Shown here piece after piece: positions 52,542 to 61,893 of a DNA stretch of 64,000 bases (its first letter is position 1; the number at the start of each line of letters is the position of its first letter). The DNA lies in the NCBI RefSeq assembly GCF_030680395.1, contig NZ_JAUXVR010000044.1, forward strand, positions 1 through 64,000. Reading direction: 5' to 3'. Position numbers and translations under genes: made by a program. The notes under the pieces are model-generated. The model worked only from the letters and a program-made list of their open reading frames with translations, was not told the origin of the DNA and ran no database searches. This stretch comes from Methylobacter sp. (lineage in GTDB: Bacteria > Pseudomonadota > Gammaproteobacteria > Methylococcales > Methylomonadaceae).

Positions 52542-53740
52542 AAATAGGCACCGCATTATCAAACAGCGCAACCAAAGCCCTGCTGCTCGGCAGCGGCGAG
52601 CTGGGCAAGGAACTGGCTATCGCACTGCAACGTTACGGCGTGGAAGTCATTGCCGTAGACCGTTATCCGAATGCACCGGCACAACATGTCGCGCATCGCA
52701 GCCATGTAATTGATATGACCGACACCGAAGCAGTCAAAAAACTGATTGCGCTGGAGCAGCCGGACTTTATCATCCCGGAAATTGAAGCAATTGCGACCCG
52801 GGCGTTGCTGGACATTGAGGCGGAAGGCGGGTGTATAGTTGTACCCAACGCCCGAGCAATTCAACTGACTATGAACAGGGAGGGCATCAGAACTCTGGCC
52901 GCCGAGCAGCTTAAAATTCCCACCTCGGACTACGCGTTTGCACAAAGTTTTGAACAATTGCAGGCGGCGGTTGACGGCGGCATCGGTTATCCGTGCTTTA
53001 TCAAGCCGACTATGTCATCATCCGGCAAAGGTCAATCGATGGTTAAAAACGCAGACGGGCTTAAGGCAGCCTGGGATTACGCCAAATCCAGCGGCAGGGT
53101 AGACACCGGCAAGGTCATCGTCGAAGCAAAAATAGACTTTGATTTTGAAATCACCCTGCTGACGGTACGAGCCCTGAACCAGCGCGGTGAAATCGAGACT
53201 CACTTTTGCGCCCCCATAGGTCATGTGCAGGAAAGCGGCGATTACCGCGAGAGCTGGCAACCGCAAGCCATGAATTCCGCCGCCATCAAAGCGTCGCAGG
53301 ACATTGCTTTTAAAATCACCAATGAAATCGCAGGGCTCGGCCTGTTTGGCGTCGAACTGTTTATCAAAGGCGATAGGGTCTGGTTTAGCGAAGTCAGTCC
53401 CAGGCCGCATGATACCGGCATGGTGACATTGGTCACCCAGAAACAAAATGAATTTGAATTGCACGCTAGGGCCATTCTAGGCTTGCCCGTCGATACCGGC
53501 ATGCAAAGCACAGGAGCCAGTGCCGTAATATTAGGCGGTCTGGATGCACAAGGCGTGATTTATGAAGGACTGGACAAGGCGCTGTCTGTCCCGACCAGCG
53601 AAATCAGATTATTCGGCAAGCCTGAAGCGTTTACAAACAGGCGCATGGGCGTTGCGTTAGCCACCGCTGAATCAGTCGATGAAGCCAGAAACAGGGCGGT
53701 TAAGGCCGCGAGTATGATCGTTATCAAACCTGACAGGTAG
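52538..53740 (+). CDS. purT: Phosphoribosylglycinamide formyltransferase 2 (formate-dependent)
   Basis: The 400-residue ATP-grasp enzyme starts [35 protein letters not shown], with the ATP-binding glycine-rich loop and later [15 protein letters not shown] and [11 protein letters not shown]. It uses formate and ATP to formylate GAR in purine synthesis. In a C1-metabolising organism the formate supply fits the adjacent context of fhc-type metabolism, but this link is inference. It overlaps the MutS-like gene by four bases and lies eight bases before a lytic transglycosylase gene. Confidence 0.95.
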   Translation: MKIGTALSNSATKALLLGSGELGKELAIALQRYGVEVIAVDRYPNAPAQHVAHRSHVIDMTDTEAVKKLIALEQPDFIIPEIEAIATRALLDIEAEGGCIVVPNARAIQLTMNREGIRTLAAEQLKIPTSDYAFAQSFEQLQAAVDGGIGYPCFIKPTMSSSGKGQSMVKNADGLKAAWDYAKSSGRVDTGKVIVEAKIDFDFEITLLTVRALNQRGEIETHFCAPIGHVQESGDYRESWQPQAMNSAAIKASQDIAFKITNEIAGLGLFGVELFIKGDRVWFSEVSPRPHDTGMVTLVTQKQNEFELHARAILGLPVDTGMQSTGASAVILGGLDAQGVIYEGLDKALSVPTSEIRLFGKPEAFTNRRMGVALATAESVDEARNRAVKAASMIVIKPDR

Positions 53741-53748
53741 GTGAAGCC

Positions 53749-54324
53749 ATGATGAGAATTGCCGTTATTTTAACTACTTTACTCATCTCAAACGAGGTGC
53801 TGGCCGACATCTATAAATTTATCGCGAATGACGGCCGCATCTACTACACCGACAAGCCTAAAAACGGCCTGTACAAGCGCATCATCCGCACCAGGGCTCT
53901 GAATTATTCCGCAGCCCTGCCTTATATGGGCACCAACAAAAAGAGATTCGCCGACCTTATTACTGAAGCGGCCAACCGGCATCAGGTTGATGTTAAACTT
54001 GTACATGCCGTTATTCAGGCGGAGTCCGCCTACAATGCAAGCGCAATCTCCTCAGCCGGAGCCGTCGGTTTAATGCAGCTAATGCCCGATACCGCAAGAC
54101 GCTACGGCGTTGTTAACCGAAATGATCCGGTTCAGAATATCGACGGCGGCACCCATTATTTGAAAGATCTGCTCAGGATGTTTGATTCGAATCTGGATCT
54201 GGCCGTTGCCGCCTATAACGCCGGTGAAAACGCGGTGATCAGGCACCACAACTCCATCCCCCCCTACCCCGAAACACGCAATTACGTTAAAACAGTGATG
54301 GCTTTGTATTACAGGCACTCTTGA
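53749..54324 (+). CDS. Lytic transglycosylase with DUF4124-like N terminus
   Basis: The 191-residue protein has a signal peptide (MMRIAVILTTLLISNEVLA), a short DUF4124-type domain (DIYKFIANDGRIYYTDKP), and an SLT domain with the catalytic glutamate in AVIQAESAYNASAIS and GLMQLMP near residue 105. It cleaves peptidoglycan to 1,6-anhydro products in the periplasm. It follows purT by eight bases, so it is part of the same transcript. Confidence 0.92.
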   Translation: MMRIAVILTTLLISNEVLADIYKFIANDGRIYYTDKPKNGLYKRIIRTRALNYSAALPYMGTNKKRFADLITEAANRHQVDVKLVHAVIQAESAYNASAISSAGAVGLMQLMPDTARRYGVVNRNDPVQNIDGGTHYLKDLLRMFDSNLDLAVAAYNAGENAVIRHHNSIPPYPETRNYVKTVMALYYRHS

Positions 54325-54383
54325 ATTGGCGGGCGACTTTTCGTTGAAAATAGCGTAACCGTTTAATTTTCAAGGAAAAGATT

Positions 54384-54455
54384 ATGCATTTTTTTCGATA
54401 TTATCCAGTTAAAGAAAAATCAGTCTTGGAACGAATGACTGTAATGCGTAATTGA
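54384..54455 (+). CDS. Possible 23-codon ORF
   Basis: ATG at 54384 with AAGGA seven bases upstream opens 23 codons (MHFFRYYPVKEK... ending VMRN). The ribosome binding site is good, but nothing else supports it. It may be a small peptide or a remnant. Confidence 0.2.
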   Translation: MHFFRYYPVKEKSVLERMTVMRN

Positions 54456-54520
54456 AGTAGGTGTATAAGCTATCCGGAACCGGATAATAATCTGTTGGGT
54501 AGAGTAATAAAGGGCCAAGC

Positions 54521-54967
54521 ATGATAAACGCAAGCGACAACATCGACTTAAGCCGTTTCACGAGTGCGCAAGAAAGCATCTATGACAGCGTCCTCGCAGA
54601 GTTAAAAAGCCGCCGGAAACGAACTCACTGGATGTGGTATATATTCCCGCAAATTGATGGATTGGGGCACAGTTCAACTTCAAAACACTATGCCATTAAG
54701 AACCTGGAAGAGGCTCGACAATACTTGAACCATCCTGTTCTTGGAAAAAGACTGTTGGAATGCGCAGAAGCGGTTTTCAGTGTTGAAGGGCGATCAATTT
54801 CAGAAATTTTTGGTTACCCTGATAATCTAAAGCTTAAATCTTCCATGACACTGTTTGCCTGTGTGGCAGATCCATACTCCGTGTTTCCCCGTATCCTTGA
54901 CAAGTACTTTAATGGAGAGCGGGATGCTTTGACACTCCAATTATTAGAGCAACTTAAGGCGAAATGA
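54521..54967 (+). CDS. DUF1810 family protein
   Basis: The 148-residue protein starts LSRFTSAQESIYDSVLAELKSRRKRTHWMWYIFPQIDGLG, quoted in part: the THWMWYIFPQ stretch and SKHYAIKNLEEARQYL are diagnostic of DUF1810. ALTLQLLEQL closes the C terminus. The family has no assigned biochemical function. Its codons are AT-richer than its neighbours. It lies alone, followed by an intergenic repeat. Confidence 0.88.
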   Translation: MINASDNIDLSRFTSAQESIYDSVLAELKSRRKRTHWMWYIFPQIDGLGHSSTSKHYAIKNLEEARQYLNHPVLGKRLLECAEAVFSVEGRSISEIFGYPDNLKLKSSMTLFACVADPYSVFPRILDKYFNGERDALTLQLLEQLKAK

Positions 54968-54968
54968 G

Positions 54969-55131
54969 CCGAGTGCGTAGGTCGAGTTAGGCGCGCCGGT
55001 TTGAAGTTTAACCATCTACGTTCCTCGCGCCGTAACCCGATACAGGAAGCAGGAATAACTAAGCCATCCCAATAACCCAAGGTCGTACCCGTTGGGTTAC
55101 AACGCAAAAAGCCGCGCCTAACCCAACCTGT
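54969..55131. repeat. Inverted repeat region with GGTTAGGCGCG arms
   Basis: GTAGGTCGAGTTAGGCGCG and, 110 bases later, GCCGCGCCTAACCCAACC form distant inverted arms, with GCCGTAACCCGATACAGGAAGC and GGGTTACAACGC inside. It looks like a REP-like element between the DUF1810 gene and the convergent transporter gene. Confidence 0.55.
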
Positions 55132-55132
55132 T

Positions 55133-56071
55133 TCACTTAGCCCGACTGACCACATAAACGCCGATTAACACCAAAGCAGTCCCGGCCAGTTGCGCCGCGG
55201 TCAATGTCTCGCCTAACAATAAGAAAGCCAACGCCAGCGTACCTATCGGCCCTATAGAACTGATAATAGATGCCGAACCCGCGCCGATGCGCCTGATCCC
55301 GGCATTCATAAAAAACGCAGGAAGCACGGTGGAGAAAATAGCCATGATCAGCGCCAGCCAATAAACATCGGTCGGTAAATGCAACAGTTTAACGCCGTGC
55401 TGCATCACAAAATGCAACCCGGTTGCCAAACACGCTACCGTCATCGAATAGGCGGTAAAACGCGTCGAACCGATCCGTTTGACCATCATGCCGCTGCCCA
55501 TCAAGAAAAAGGCAAACGCAATTGCGCTGCCCAAAACCAATGCCGAACCTAACAAGAGTCCCGATGATGCTATTGCCGTCATGTTGTCGACAAACACCAA
55601 AATCATCCCGGCATAACTCAACGCTAACGCAAGCGCTTGGTGACGGTTAATCATTCGGCGTTGTAGTGCCGCCGTGAACAAAACGACAAAGGTCGGATAG
55701 AGGAAAATAATCAAACGTTCAAGACCGGCCGAGATATATTGCAGGCCTGCAAAATCAAGAAAGCTGGCAATGTAATAACCTAACAGGCCCAAACCGAAAA
55801 CCATCAGCCAGTCCAGCCTGTTTAAGCGTTGCGCATCGTTTGTTTTTGCCGAATCGTTAGCCGACCATAACGCAACCGCCAGAAAAAACGGTAACGAAAT
55901 CGCCATGCGCAGCACCATCAACGTGATGGCATCCAGTTGATGACTGCAGCTGTAAGCCAGTTTGACCAATACCGCTTTAGCAGAAAAGCCAAATGCGCCA
56001 AGTAAAACAAACAGATAACCGAAAATAGCCTGACGATTGCTTTGCGGTATAACGGATTCGGGTTGATGCAC
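55133..56071 (-). CDS. EamA/DMT-family transporter
   Basis: The GTG at 56071, preceded by AAGGAG, is chosen as start, because the upstream TTG lacks a ribosome binding site; the protein has about 312 residues. About ten hydrophobic segments are visible as two EamA repeats (LVLLGAFGFSAKAVLVKLAY near the start, and LALALSYAGMILVF and LILVGVYVV-like in the second half). EamA proteins export metabolites such as amino acids; the substrate is not clear. Confidence 0.86.
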   Translation of the reverse strand: MHQPESVIPQSNRQAIFGYLFVLLGAFGFSAKAVLVKLAYSCSHQLDAITLMVLRMAISLPFFLAVALWSANDSAKTNDAQRLNRLDWLMVFGLGLLGYYIASFLDFAGLQYISAGLERLIIFLYPTFVVLFTAALQRRMINRHQALALALSYAGMILVFVDNMTAIASSGLLLGSALVLGSAIAFAFFLMGSGMMVKRIGSTRFTAYSMTVACLATGLHFVMQHGVKLLHLPTDVYWLALIMAIFSTVLPAFFMNAGIRRIGAGSASIISSIGPIGTLALAFLLLGETLTAAQLAGTALVLIGVYVVSRAK

Positions 56072-56346
56072 AAACTTCTCCTTAAGATGGAAAACTGCGA
56101 ATCTTGCCGGAAAGACTATCAAAGCAACTGGGACAAGACCCGCAGTTGTTTTGATAAAATGGAATTAATAAACCAACAAAACAACACTGCTGCGAAAGCT
56201 AATAATCTTTCGCAGCCATCGTGTGTTAAGTTTTAGAGATGAGGTCATAGTGTTCATGGTTTATATTCTATGAATACGGTTGTACGTTGTCAATTTGCGT
56301 TGCATGATAAAATTTCTTAAATTCTGCTAACCAAGAGTCCAAAGCC

Positions 56347-57507
56347 ATGAATCACATTGCCTTAAAAATGCTGATGGGAGATCGAGGCAAATATCTCGGC
56401 ATCGTCATGGGGCTGACTTTTGCCTCGTTGATCATGACCCAGCAACCGGCGATTTTTTTGGGGCTGATGTCGCGCTCTTACAGCTTCATATCGGATGTGG
56501 GTTTGCCTGATATATGGGTGATGGACTCAAAAGTGCAATTCGTCGATGATATCAAGCCCTTGCAGGACACCGAGCTTTACCGGGTGCGCGGCATTTCCGG
56601 TGTGGAGTGGGCCATGCCGATGTACAAGGGGCTTTTAAAAGCGCGACTGGTCGACGGCACTTTTCAGACCTGTAATGTCGTCGGCTTGGACGATGCCACC
56701 TTAATCGGCGGGCCGCCGGTCATGCTCGAAGGGACGGTTGAAGATTTGCGCCGCAGCGACGGGGTTATCGTCGATATAGACGGCGCCCGGGATAAACTGG
56801 GCAAGCCTTCACCGATACCCGGCGGCAAACCCATCCCGCTTAAGGTCGGCGACAGTCTGGAATTAAACGACCACCGCGCCATCGTTGTCGGTATCGCCAA
56901 GGTCACCCGCACTTTTCAATCCCAGCCCGTGGTCTATACCACTTACTCCCGTGCCAAAAGCTACGCCCCCAAGGAACGCAAGCTGCTGTCTTTTGTTTTG
57001 GTTAAAGCCAAACCAGGACAGGATTTTGGCGAACTAACCCGCCGCATCCGTGCAACAACCGGTCTGGCGGCTTATACCCGAGAGGAATTCATGTCCCTCA
57101 CTTATGAGTATTTTATGCATAACACCGGCATCCCGATTAATTTCGGCATTTCGGTGCTGTTGGGCTTTATCGTCGGCGCAGCCATTGCCGGCCAGACTTT
57201 TTACAACAGCACTCTGGAAAATCTGCGTCAATTCGGGGTACTGAAAGCGATGGGCACCAGCAACTGGATATTGCTGCGCATGATTTTGTTACAGGCGGTG
57301 TTAGTGGGTACCATCGGTTACGGTCTAGGCGTGGGCTTGACCGCATTGTTCGGCTATTCGATGCGCCATTCGATACTGGCGTTCAAGTTTCCCTGGCAAC
57401 TATTGTTGTTTAGCGGTGCCGGAGTCAGCCTGATTTGTATTTTTGCGGCACTGCTCAGTATCATCAAAGTGATTCGCCTGGAACCCGCTATTGTGTTTAA
57501 AGGCTAA
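56347..57507 (+). CDS. devC: ABC transporter permease (DevC/MacB-FtsX type)
   Basis: The 386-residue protein has one N-terminal segment (KYLGIVMGLTFASLIMTQ), a large periplasmic domain, and three C-terminal segments (GISVLLGFIVGAAIAGQTFYNS, ILLRMILLQAVLVGTIGYG, LLLFSGAGVSLICIFAALLS), the FtsX/MacB layout. In DevBCA-type systems it works with a dedicated ATPase and HlyD-type adaptor to export glycolipids or other envelope molecules. It starts 30 bases after a region with weak promoter-like sequence. The ATPase gene follows three bases later. Confidence 0.9.
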   Translation: MNHIALKMLMGDRGKYLGIVMGLTFASLIMTQQPAIFLGLMSRSYSFISDVGLPDIWVMDSKVQFVDDIKPLQDTELYRVRGISGVEWAMPMYKGLLKARLVDGTFQTCNVVGLDDATLIGGPPVMLEGTVEDLRRSDGVIVDIDGARDKLGKPSPIPGGKPIPLKVGDSLELNDHRAIVVGIAKVTRTFQSQPVVYTTYSRAKSYAPKERKLLSFVLVKAKPGQDFGELTRRIRATTGLAAYTREEFMSLTYEYFMHNTGIPINFGISVLLGFIVGAAIAGQTFYNSTLENLRQFGVLKAMGTSNWILLRMILLQAVLVGTIGYGLGVGLTALFGYSMRHSILAFKFPWQLLLFSGAGVSLICIFAALLSIIKVIRLEPAIVFKG

Positions 57508-57510
57508 AGC

Positions 57511-58212
57511 ATGAACTCGCCATCATTGGCAGTACGCTGTCAGAATGTAATCAAAACTTACGACACCGGCGACCAAAAAGTAACCGCACTTAACAGCGTC
57601 AATCTGGAGATTGCGACGGGAGAACTGATGATGCTGGTCGGACCGTCAGGCTGCGGCAAGACTACCTTGATTTCAGTCATCGCCGGTATTCTCGATCAGG
57701 ATAGCGGTCATTGCGAAGTGTTGGGCGAGGATTTACTGAGCATGAGCAATCAGCACAAACTGAATTTCAGGGCGCGCAATATCGGTTTCGTTTTTCAGGC
57801 TTTTAACCTGCTGCCTTCGCTCAACGCTGCGGAAAATGTGTCGATACCGCTTATTATCAACGGCATCAAGCGTGCCGAGGCTGAGCGTAAAGCCATTTCC
57901 GTACTGGAGCAGGTAGGCTTGGGCGCGCGTGTAAAGGCTTTATCTTCCGAGCTTTCCGGCGGACAGCAGCAACGTGTCGCCATTGCTCGAGCGCTGGTTC
58001 ATAGCCCGCGACTCATCGTTTGCGACGAACCCACCAGTTCGCTGGATCATGAAACCGGGCACAATGTGATGACTTTGCTTAAGGATGTGGCTTTGTACAA
58101 AGACCGGACCTTGGTCATCGTTACCCATGACGCCCGGATTTTCGACTTCGCCGACCGTATAGCCGAAATGGATGACGGGCATATTGTTAAGGTTAAAGGG
58201 ACTAAAGGCTAA
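57511..58212 (+). CDS. devA: ABC transporter ATP-binding protein (DevA/LolD-like)
   Basis: The 233-residue ATPase has Walker A GPSGCGKT near residue 43, the signature LSGGQQQRVAIARAL near residue 148, and Walker B VCDEPTSSLD near residue 169, plus the H-loop VTHDARI. It belongs to the MacB/LolD clade of ABC exporters and pairs with the preceding permease. A 320-base gap filled with repeats separates it from the adaptor gene. Confidence 0.94.
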   Translation: MNSPSLAVRCQNVIKTYDTGDQKVTALNSVNLEIATGELMMLVGPSGCGKTTLISVIAGILDQDSGHCEVLGEDLLSMSNQHKLNFRARNIGFVFQAFNLLPSLNAAENVSIPLIINGIKRAEAERKAISVLEQVGLGARVKALSSELSGGQQQRVAIARALVHSPRLIVCDEPTSSLDHETGHNVMTLLKDVALYKDRTLVIVTHDARIFDFADRIAEMDDGHIVKVKGTKG

Positions 58213-58292
58213 AAATTACCTGATTAGCGAGATGCTTCAGCCAAAGACAAAATATTCGATATACCAACAGCTAGTTCCAAAAAATGTGAGCT

Positions 58293-58401
58293 GTAGAGAC
58301 GCGATTTATCGCGTCTGCTCTCCAGTTTGATCCAAGATATAGAAAAGGCGCAACAATTAGAGACGCGATAAATCGAAAGACGCGATAAATCGCGTCTCTA
58401 C
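58293..58401. repeat. GACGCGATAAATCGCGTC palindromic repeats
   Basis: GTAGAGACGCGATTTATCGCG starts the first unit at 58293. At 58359 AGAGACGCGATAAATCG and directly after it AAAGACGCGATAAATCGCG form a tandem second unit ending TCTCTAC. Each is a near-perfect palindrome, placed inside the devA-devB gap. Confidence 0.8.
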
Positions 58402-58532
58402 GTTGGTTGGCTAATCAGGAAAAATTATGCTGCAAAGCACTTTCGTCCCTTTCATGCTTTTCGTGGACAATACCCATATAAGTTCGTGATCAGCAGAACA
58501 ACCGAATCATAAACCTATCTACAGGAGGTGGT

Positions 58533-59492
58533 ATGCAAGTCAAATACACATTACCCATACTGGCGGCTGCCGGGTTCCTTTTTGCGGCATATACAGTCGT
58601 CAGCAGCAATAAGCCGATACCCGTTGCTCCGGCCGTTGCGCCGCCCGCCTCCGCACCTTTTAGATCATTTATTGCCGGAGCGGGTATTGTCGAGGCGCAA
58701 AGCCAGAACATCGCCATCGGCACGCCTTTGTCGGGCATCGTCAAGGCCGTCGCCGTCAAAGTTGGCGACAAAGTCAAGGCCGGTGCGCCGCTGTTTTATC
58801 TGGACGACCGGGATACCCATGCCGAGCTGGCCGTTAAACTTGCCGATCTTGCAAAAGCTCGGGCAGGCGTTAACGAAGCCTTAGCGTCGCTCAAAGATAC
58901 CCAATCACTGAGCGACTTGGCTGAAGCGGTGACCGACCGGCGCGCCATCAGCTCCGAGGAACTGCTTCGACGCCGCAATGCCCTGCTCATCAGCGCAGCC
59001 AAACTGGACAGCGCCAAAGCCTTGGTGCAACAGGCGGAAGCCGCGCTGACAACAACACAAACCACGCTGGCCCGGCTCATCGTTCAAGCGCCGGTAAACG
59101 GCGAGGTGCTGCAAGTCAACATCCGGCCGGGTGAATTCGCCCAGGCCGGAGCCCTAATCACACCGCTACTGATGTTGGGTAATATGGACCAGCTGCATGT
59201 GCGGGTAGACATCGACGAGAATGATGCCTGGCGGTTTGACAAAAACAGCAAGGCCGTAGCCTTCCTGCGCGGCAACCGAAACTTCAAAACCGACCTGATT
59301 CCGGCTTATGTCGAGCCTTACGTAATACCCAAAAAATCGCTGACCGGCGACAGCACCGAGCAGGTTGATACGCGCGTGTTACAGGCGCTGTACAGCTTTG
59401 ACAGAAGCCAACTGCCCGTCTATGTAGGCCAGCAGATGGACGTATTCATTGAAGCCAAGGATTATGCGGGCGACGGCGGTTCCCCATTATGA
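58533..59492 (+). CDS. devB: HlyD-family membrane-fusion protein (DevB-like)
   Basis: The 319-residue protein has an N-terminal anchor (TLPILAAAGFLFAAYTVV), a lipoyl-like domain (GTPLSGIVKAVAVKVGDKVKAG), a coiled-coil hairpin and a second lipoyl half (VQAPVNGEVLQVNIRPGEFAQAG). AGGAGGTGGT lies directly before the ATG, a near-perfect ribosome binding site. Its stop overlaps the NodT-type gene by ATGA. It bridges the ABC exporter to the outer membrane. Confidence 0.92.
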   Translation: MQVKYTLPILAAAGFLFAAYTVVSSNKPIPVAPAVAPPASAPFRSFIAGAGIVEAQSQNIAIGTPLSGIVKAVAVKVGDKVKAGAPLFYLDDRDTHAELAVKLADLAKARAGVNEALASLKDTQSLSDLAEAVTDRRAISSEELLRRRNALLISAAKLDSAKALVQQAEAALTTTQTTLARLIVQAPVNGEVLQVNIRPGEFAQAGALITPLLMLGNMDQLHVRVDIDENDAWRFDKNSKAVAFLRGNRNFKTDLIPAYVEPYVIPKKSLTGDSTEQVDTRVLQALYSFDRSQLPVYVGQQMDVFIEAKDYAGDGGSPL

Positions 59493-60943
59493 TCCGGTGC
59501 CCGCTTGCGCTTTTTGCCACTCTGCTGTTATCCGGCTGCTTTGCTGTCGGCCCCGACTATGAGCGCCCCAAAATCCAGGTTCCCCGGCAATGGACTGAAA
59601 CGACTGCGGCTACAGGTTCTCAACCGGCGCAACCGGATAAATGGTGGAAGACGTTTAACGATCCGGTACTCGACAAACTGATCAGAGACGCCATCGCTTC
59701 CAACCTGGATTTGAAGCTTGCCTTGGAGCGGGTTAAAGACGCCCGAGCCCTGCGCTCTGCGACTATTGCAGCGGGTTTGCCCAGCATAGATGCCAAGAGC
59801 AACGTCAGCAGGCGGTTCAATAACTCGTCCTCACCGGCGTCCCAAACCGGCACACCCTCTGCGGGCGGCGGTTTTGGTATCGGTAATCAGTTCATCAACA
59901 TTTTTCAAATGGGCTTTGACGCCCAATGGGAGCTGGATTTTTTCGGCGGCGTCAGGCGTGCGGTAGAAGCCGCCGATGCAACGATTGATGTCGAAGTCGA
60001 AAACAGCCGGGATGTACTGGTCACCCTGCTGGGAGATGTTGCCCGCAACTACGTTGAGCTGCGCGCCAACCAGCGACTGATCGCAATTACCGGTGAAAAC
60101 TTGCACGCGCAACAGGAAACCCAAGAGCTGACTCAAATCCGGCAACAGACCGGGCTTGCAAGTATGCTGGAAGTGGCCCAGGCACAAGCCCAAGCCGCCA
60201 CGACAGAAGCGCAGTTGCCGAATTATGAAACGGCAGTTAAGCAATCGATACATGCACTCAGCGTATTGCTCGGCAAAGCGCCCGGCGCGCTAGCCATTCA
60301 ACTTGATCAACAAGGCGTTATCCCAACCATTGCCGTTAAGGTGATAACCAACCTTCCCTCCGAATTATTACAGCGCAGACCGGATATTCGTCGCGCCGAA
60401 CGGCAATTGGCCGTCGCCAACGCATCCGTTGGCGTTGCAACTGCCGAGCTTTACCCGAAAATCAATCTGGCTGCGTTTATCGGCTTGCAGAACACGACCA
60501 TCACCGACTTCACGCCTATCGGGAAATCATGGTCGGCAGCGTCATCGTTAACCATGCCGATCTTCAATTGGGGCAAACTGAACGCCAATATCAAAAGCAA
60601 AAAAGCGCAATTCGAGCAAGTCTTCCTGACTTATCAGTCCACGGTTTTATCGGCTTTTAAGGAAGTGGAAGATGCACTGATCGCTTATAGCAAAGAGCAG
60701 GAACGGTACAAAGCGCTGGCAAAAGCCGTTGAAGCAAACCAGCTGGCCGTTCAATTAGCCAACGAACGCTATCAAAGGGGCCTGACCGCGTTTCTCGATG
60801 TATTGATCAGTCAAACGGCACTTTATCAAGCCCAAACCCTGTTAGTCGCCAGCGAATCGACGCTTTCCAGTAATCTGATTGCTCTCTACAAATCGCTAGG
60901 CGGCGGCTGGGAAACCGAGGCTATCGTGGGTGATGTTAAATAA
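59489..60943 (+). CDS. NodT-family outer-membrane efflux lipoprotein
   Basis: The 484-residue protein has a lipoprotein signal (LFATLLLSGCFAVGPDYERP, Cys18), then two outer-membrane efflux (OEP) repeats typical of the NodT/RND outer-membrane factors. LIRDAIASNLDLKLALERVKDARALR and LLQRRPDIRRAERQLAVANASVG mark the two halves. It would be the TolC-like channel for the DevBCA-type exporter encoded just upstream. The start overlaps devB by four bases. Confidence 0.93.
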   Translation: MIRCPLALFATLLLSGCFAVGPDYERPKIQVPRQWTETTAATGSQPAQPDKWWKTFNDPVLDKLIRDAIASNLDLKLALERVKDARALRSATIAAGLPSIDAKSNVSRRFNNSSSPASQTGTPSAGGGFGIGNQFINIFQMGFDAQWELDFFGGVRRAVEAADATIDVEVENSRDVLVTLLGDVARNYVELRANQRLIAITGENLHAQQETQELTQIRQQTGLASMLEVAQAQAQAATTEAQLPNYETAVKQSIHALSVLLGKAPGALAIQLDQQGVIPTIAVKVITNLPSELLQRRPDIRRAERQLAVANASVGVATAELYPKINLAAFIGLQNTTITDFTPIGKSWSAASSLTMPIFNWGKLNANIKSKKAQFEQVFLTYQSTVLSAFKEVEDALIAYSKEQERYKALAKAVEANQLAVQLANERYQRGLTAFLDVLISQTALYQAQTLLVASESTLSSNLIALYKSLGGGWETEAIVGDVK

Positions 60944-61021
60944 TCGCGCGCCATGTTAAGCTCAAGTGCATTTTTTATTTTCCCCAATAACATGTCATCA
61001 CATTAAAACAGGAGTACAAAA

Positions 61022-61576
61022 ATGGAATCGCAAGAGTTAATTAAAGTATGGGATCTCCCGCTTAGAATCTTTCACTGGCTGCTGGTTGCCGGATTTTTTA
61101 TCGCTTACCTGACTGAAGATGAGTTATTAACGGTTCACGTCTGGGCCGGTTATCTGGTCACCGGATTATTGGCGTTCAGATTGGTGTGGGGATTTGTCGG
61201 CAACGACTATGCCCGATTCTCGAATTTCTTATGCAGCCCTGTCAAGTCGATTGCTTATCTTAAAGACCTGATCACATTAAAAACCCAGCGATACCTCGGC
61301 CACAATCCTGCGGGTGCGGCAATGATTGTGTTATTGCTGGTCAGTTTATTAGCGACAGTTATTACAGGCTTTGCTGTGTACGGCGCAGACCAGGCAGCCG
61401 GGCCGCTGGCTGGTATAGGCTCCGCCAACGAAAAGATGTGGGAAGAAGTGCATGAATTTTTCGCCAACTTCACGCTGGTGCTGGTGGTTGTGCATGTAGC
61501 AGGCGTGGCCGTTGAAAGCTATATACATCGCGAAAATCTGGCAAGAGCGATGGTGCATGGATTTAAGAAGAAATAA
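61022..61576 (+). CDS. Cytochrome b561-type membrane protein
   Basis: The 184-residue protein has four hydrophobic segments with histidines suited to bind two b-type hemes: RIFHWLL, TVHVWAG, EVHEFFA and VVHVAGV. It resembles the b-type cytochromes (HupC/CybB group) that move electrons between a membrane dehydrogenase or donor and the quinone pool. A good ribosome binding site (CAGGAG) precedes the ATG. The donor is unknown. Confidence 0.92.
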   Translation: MESQELIKVWDLPLRIFHWLLVAGFFIAYLTEDELLTVHVWAGYLVTGLLAFRLVWGFVGNDYARFSNFLCSPVKSIAYLKDLITLKTQRYLGHNPAGAAMIVLLLVSLLATVITGFAVYGADQAAGPLAGIGSANEKMWEEVHEFFANFTLVLVVVHVAGVAVESYIHRENLARAMVHGFKKK

Positions 61577-61607
61577 TCCCTTCGTTTACCTTCTGATGGG
61601 TAGTTGC

Positions 61608-61684
61608 GTAGATCGGGTTAGCGTAGCGTAACCCGACACATCGAAGCGACAAATGTCGGGTTACGCTACGCTAACCCGACCTAC
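61608..61684. repeat. GGGTTAGCGTAGCG inverted repeat
   Basis: TCGGGTTAGCGTAGCG at 61613 is mirrored by CGCTACGCTAACCCGA after a 45-base middle; a perfect inner palindrome also exists. Nearly perfect inverted arms of about 28 bases flank the loop CATCGAAGCGACAAA. Confidence 0.85.
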
Positions 61685-61704
61685 ATGGCTATCACCGCCA
61701 GAAT

Positions 61705-61893
61705 CTATATATGATCCATATTTAAATCGATGCTCAATTTTCGTGCATTTGCCAAATGTATTATTTTCTGCTTTTGCTGTTCTGTTGCATCGCTCCATTG
61801 AAGAATTTCATCAATGCTGCGAAAGCAACCAAGGCAAACATCTTCCTCATTCAGGCAGCAGTCCCTTACACACGGCGAGATAATATTTTCCAA
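61705..61893 (-). CDS. DUF1289 family small protein
   Basis: The TTG at 61893, with GGAG eight bases upstream, gives 62 residues. The motif SPCVRDCCLNEEDVCLGCFRS contains the DUF1289 cysteines (CX3CCX6CX2C), probably a metal site. The family is small and of unknown function. An in-frame ATG at 61989 would add 32 residues, but no ribosome binding site supports it. Confidence 0.82.
   Translation of the reverse strand: MENIISPCVRDCCLNEEDVCLGCFRSIDEILQWSDATEQQKQKIIHLANARKLSIDLNMDHI

Noticed and set aside
58427-58489. 20-codon frame in the devA-devB gap with AGGA upstream
   Set aside because: It is short, in a repeat-filled spacer, and shows no further support.
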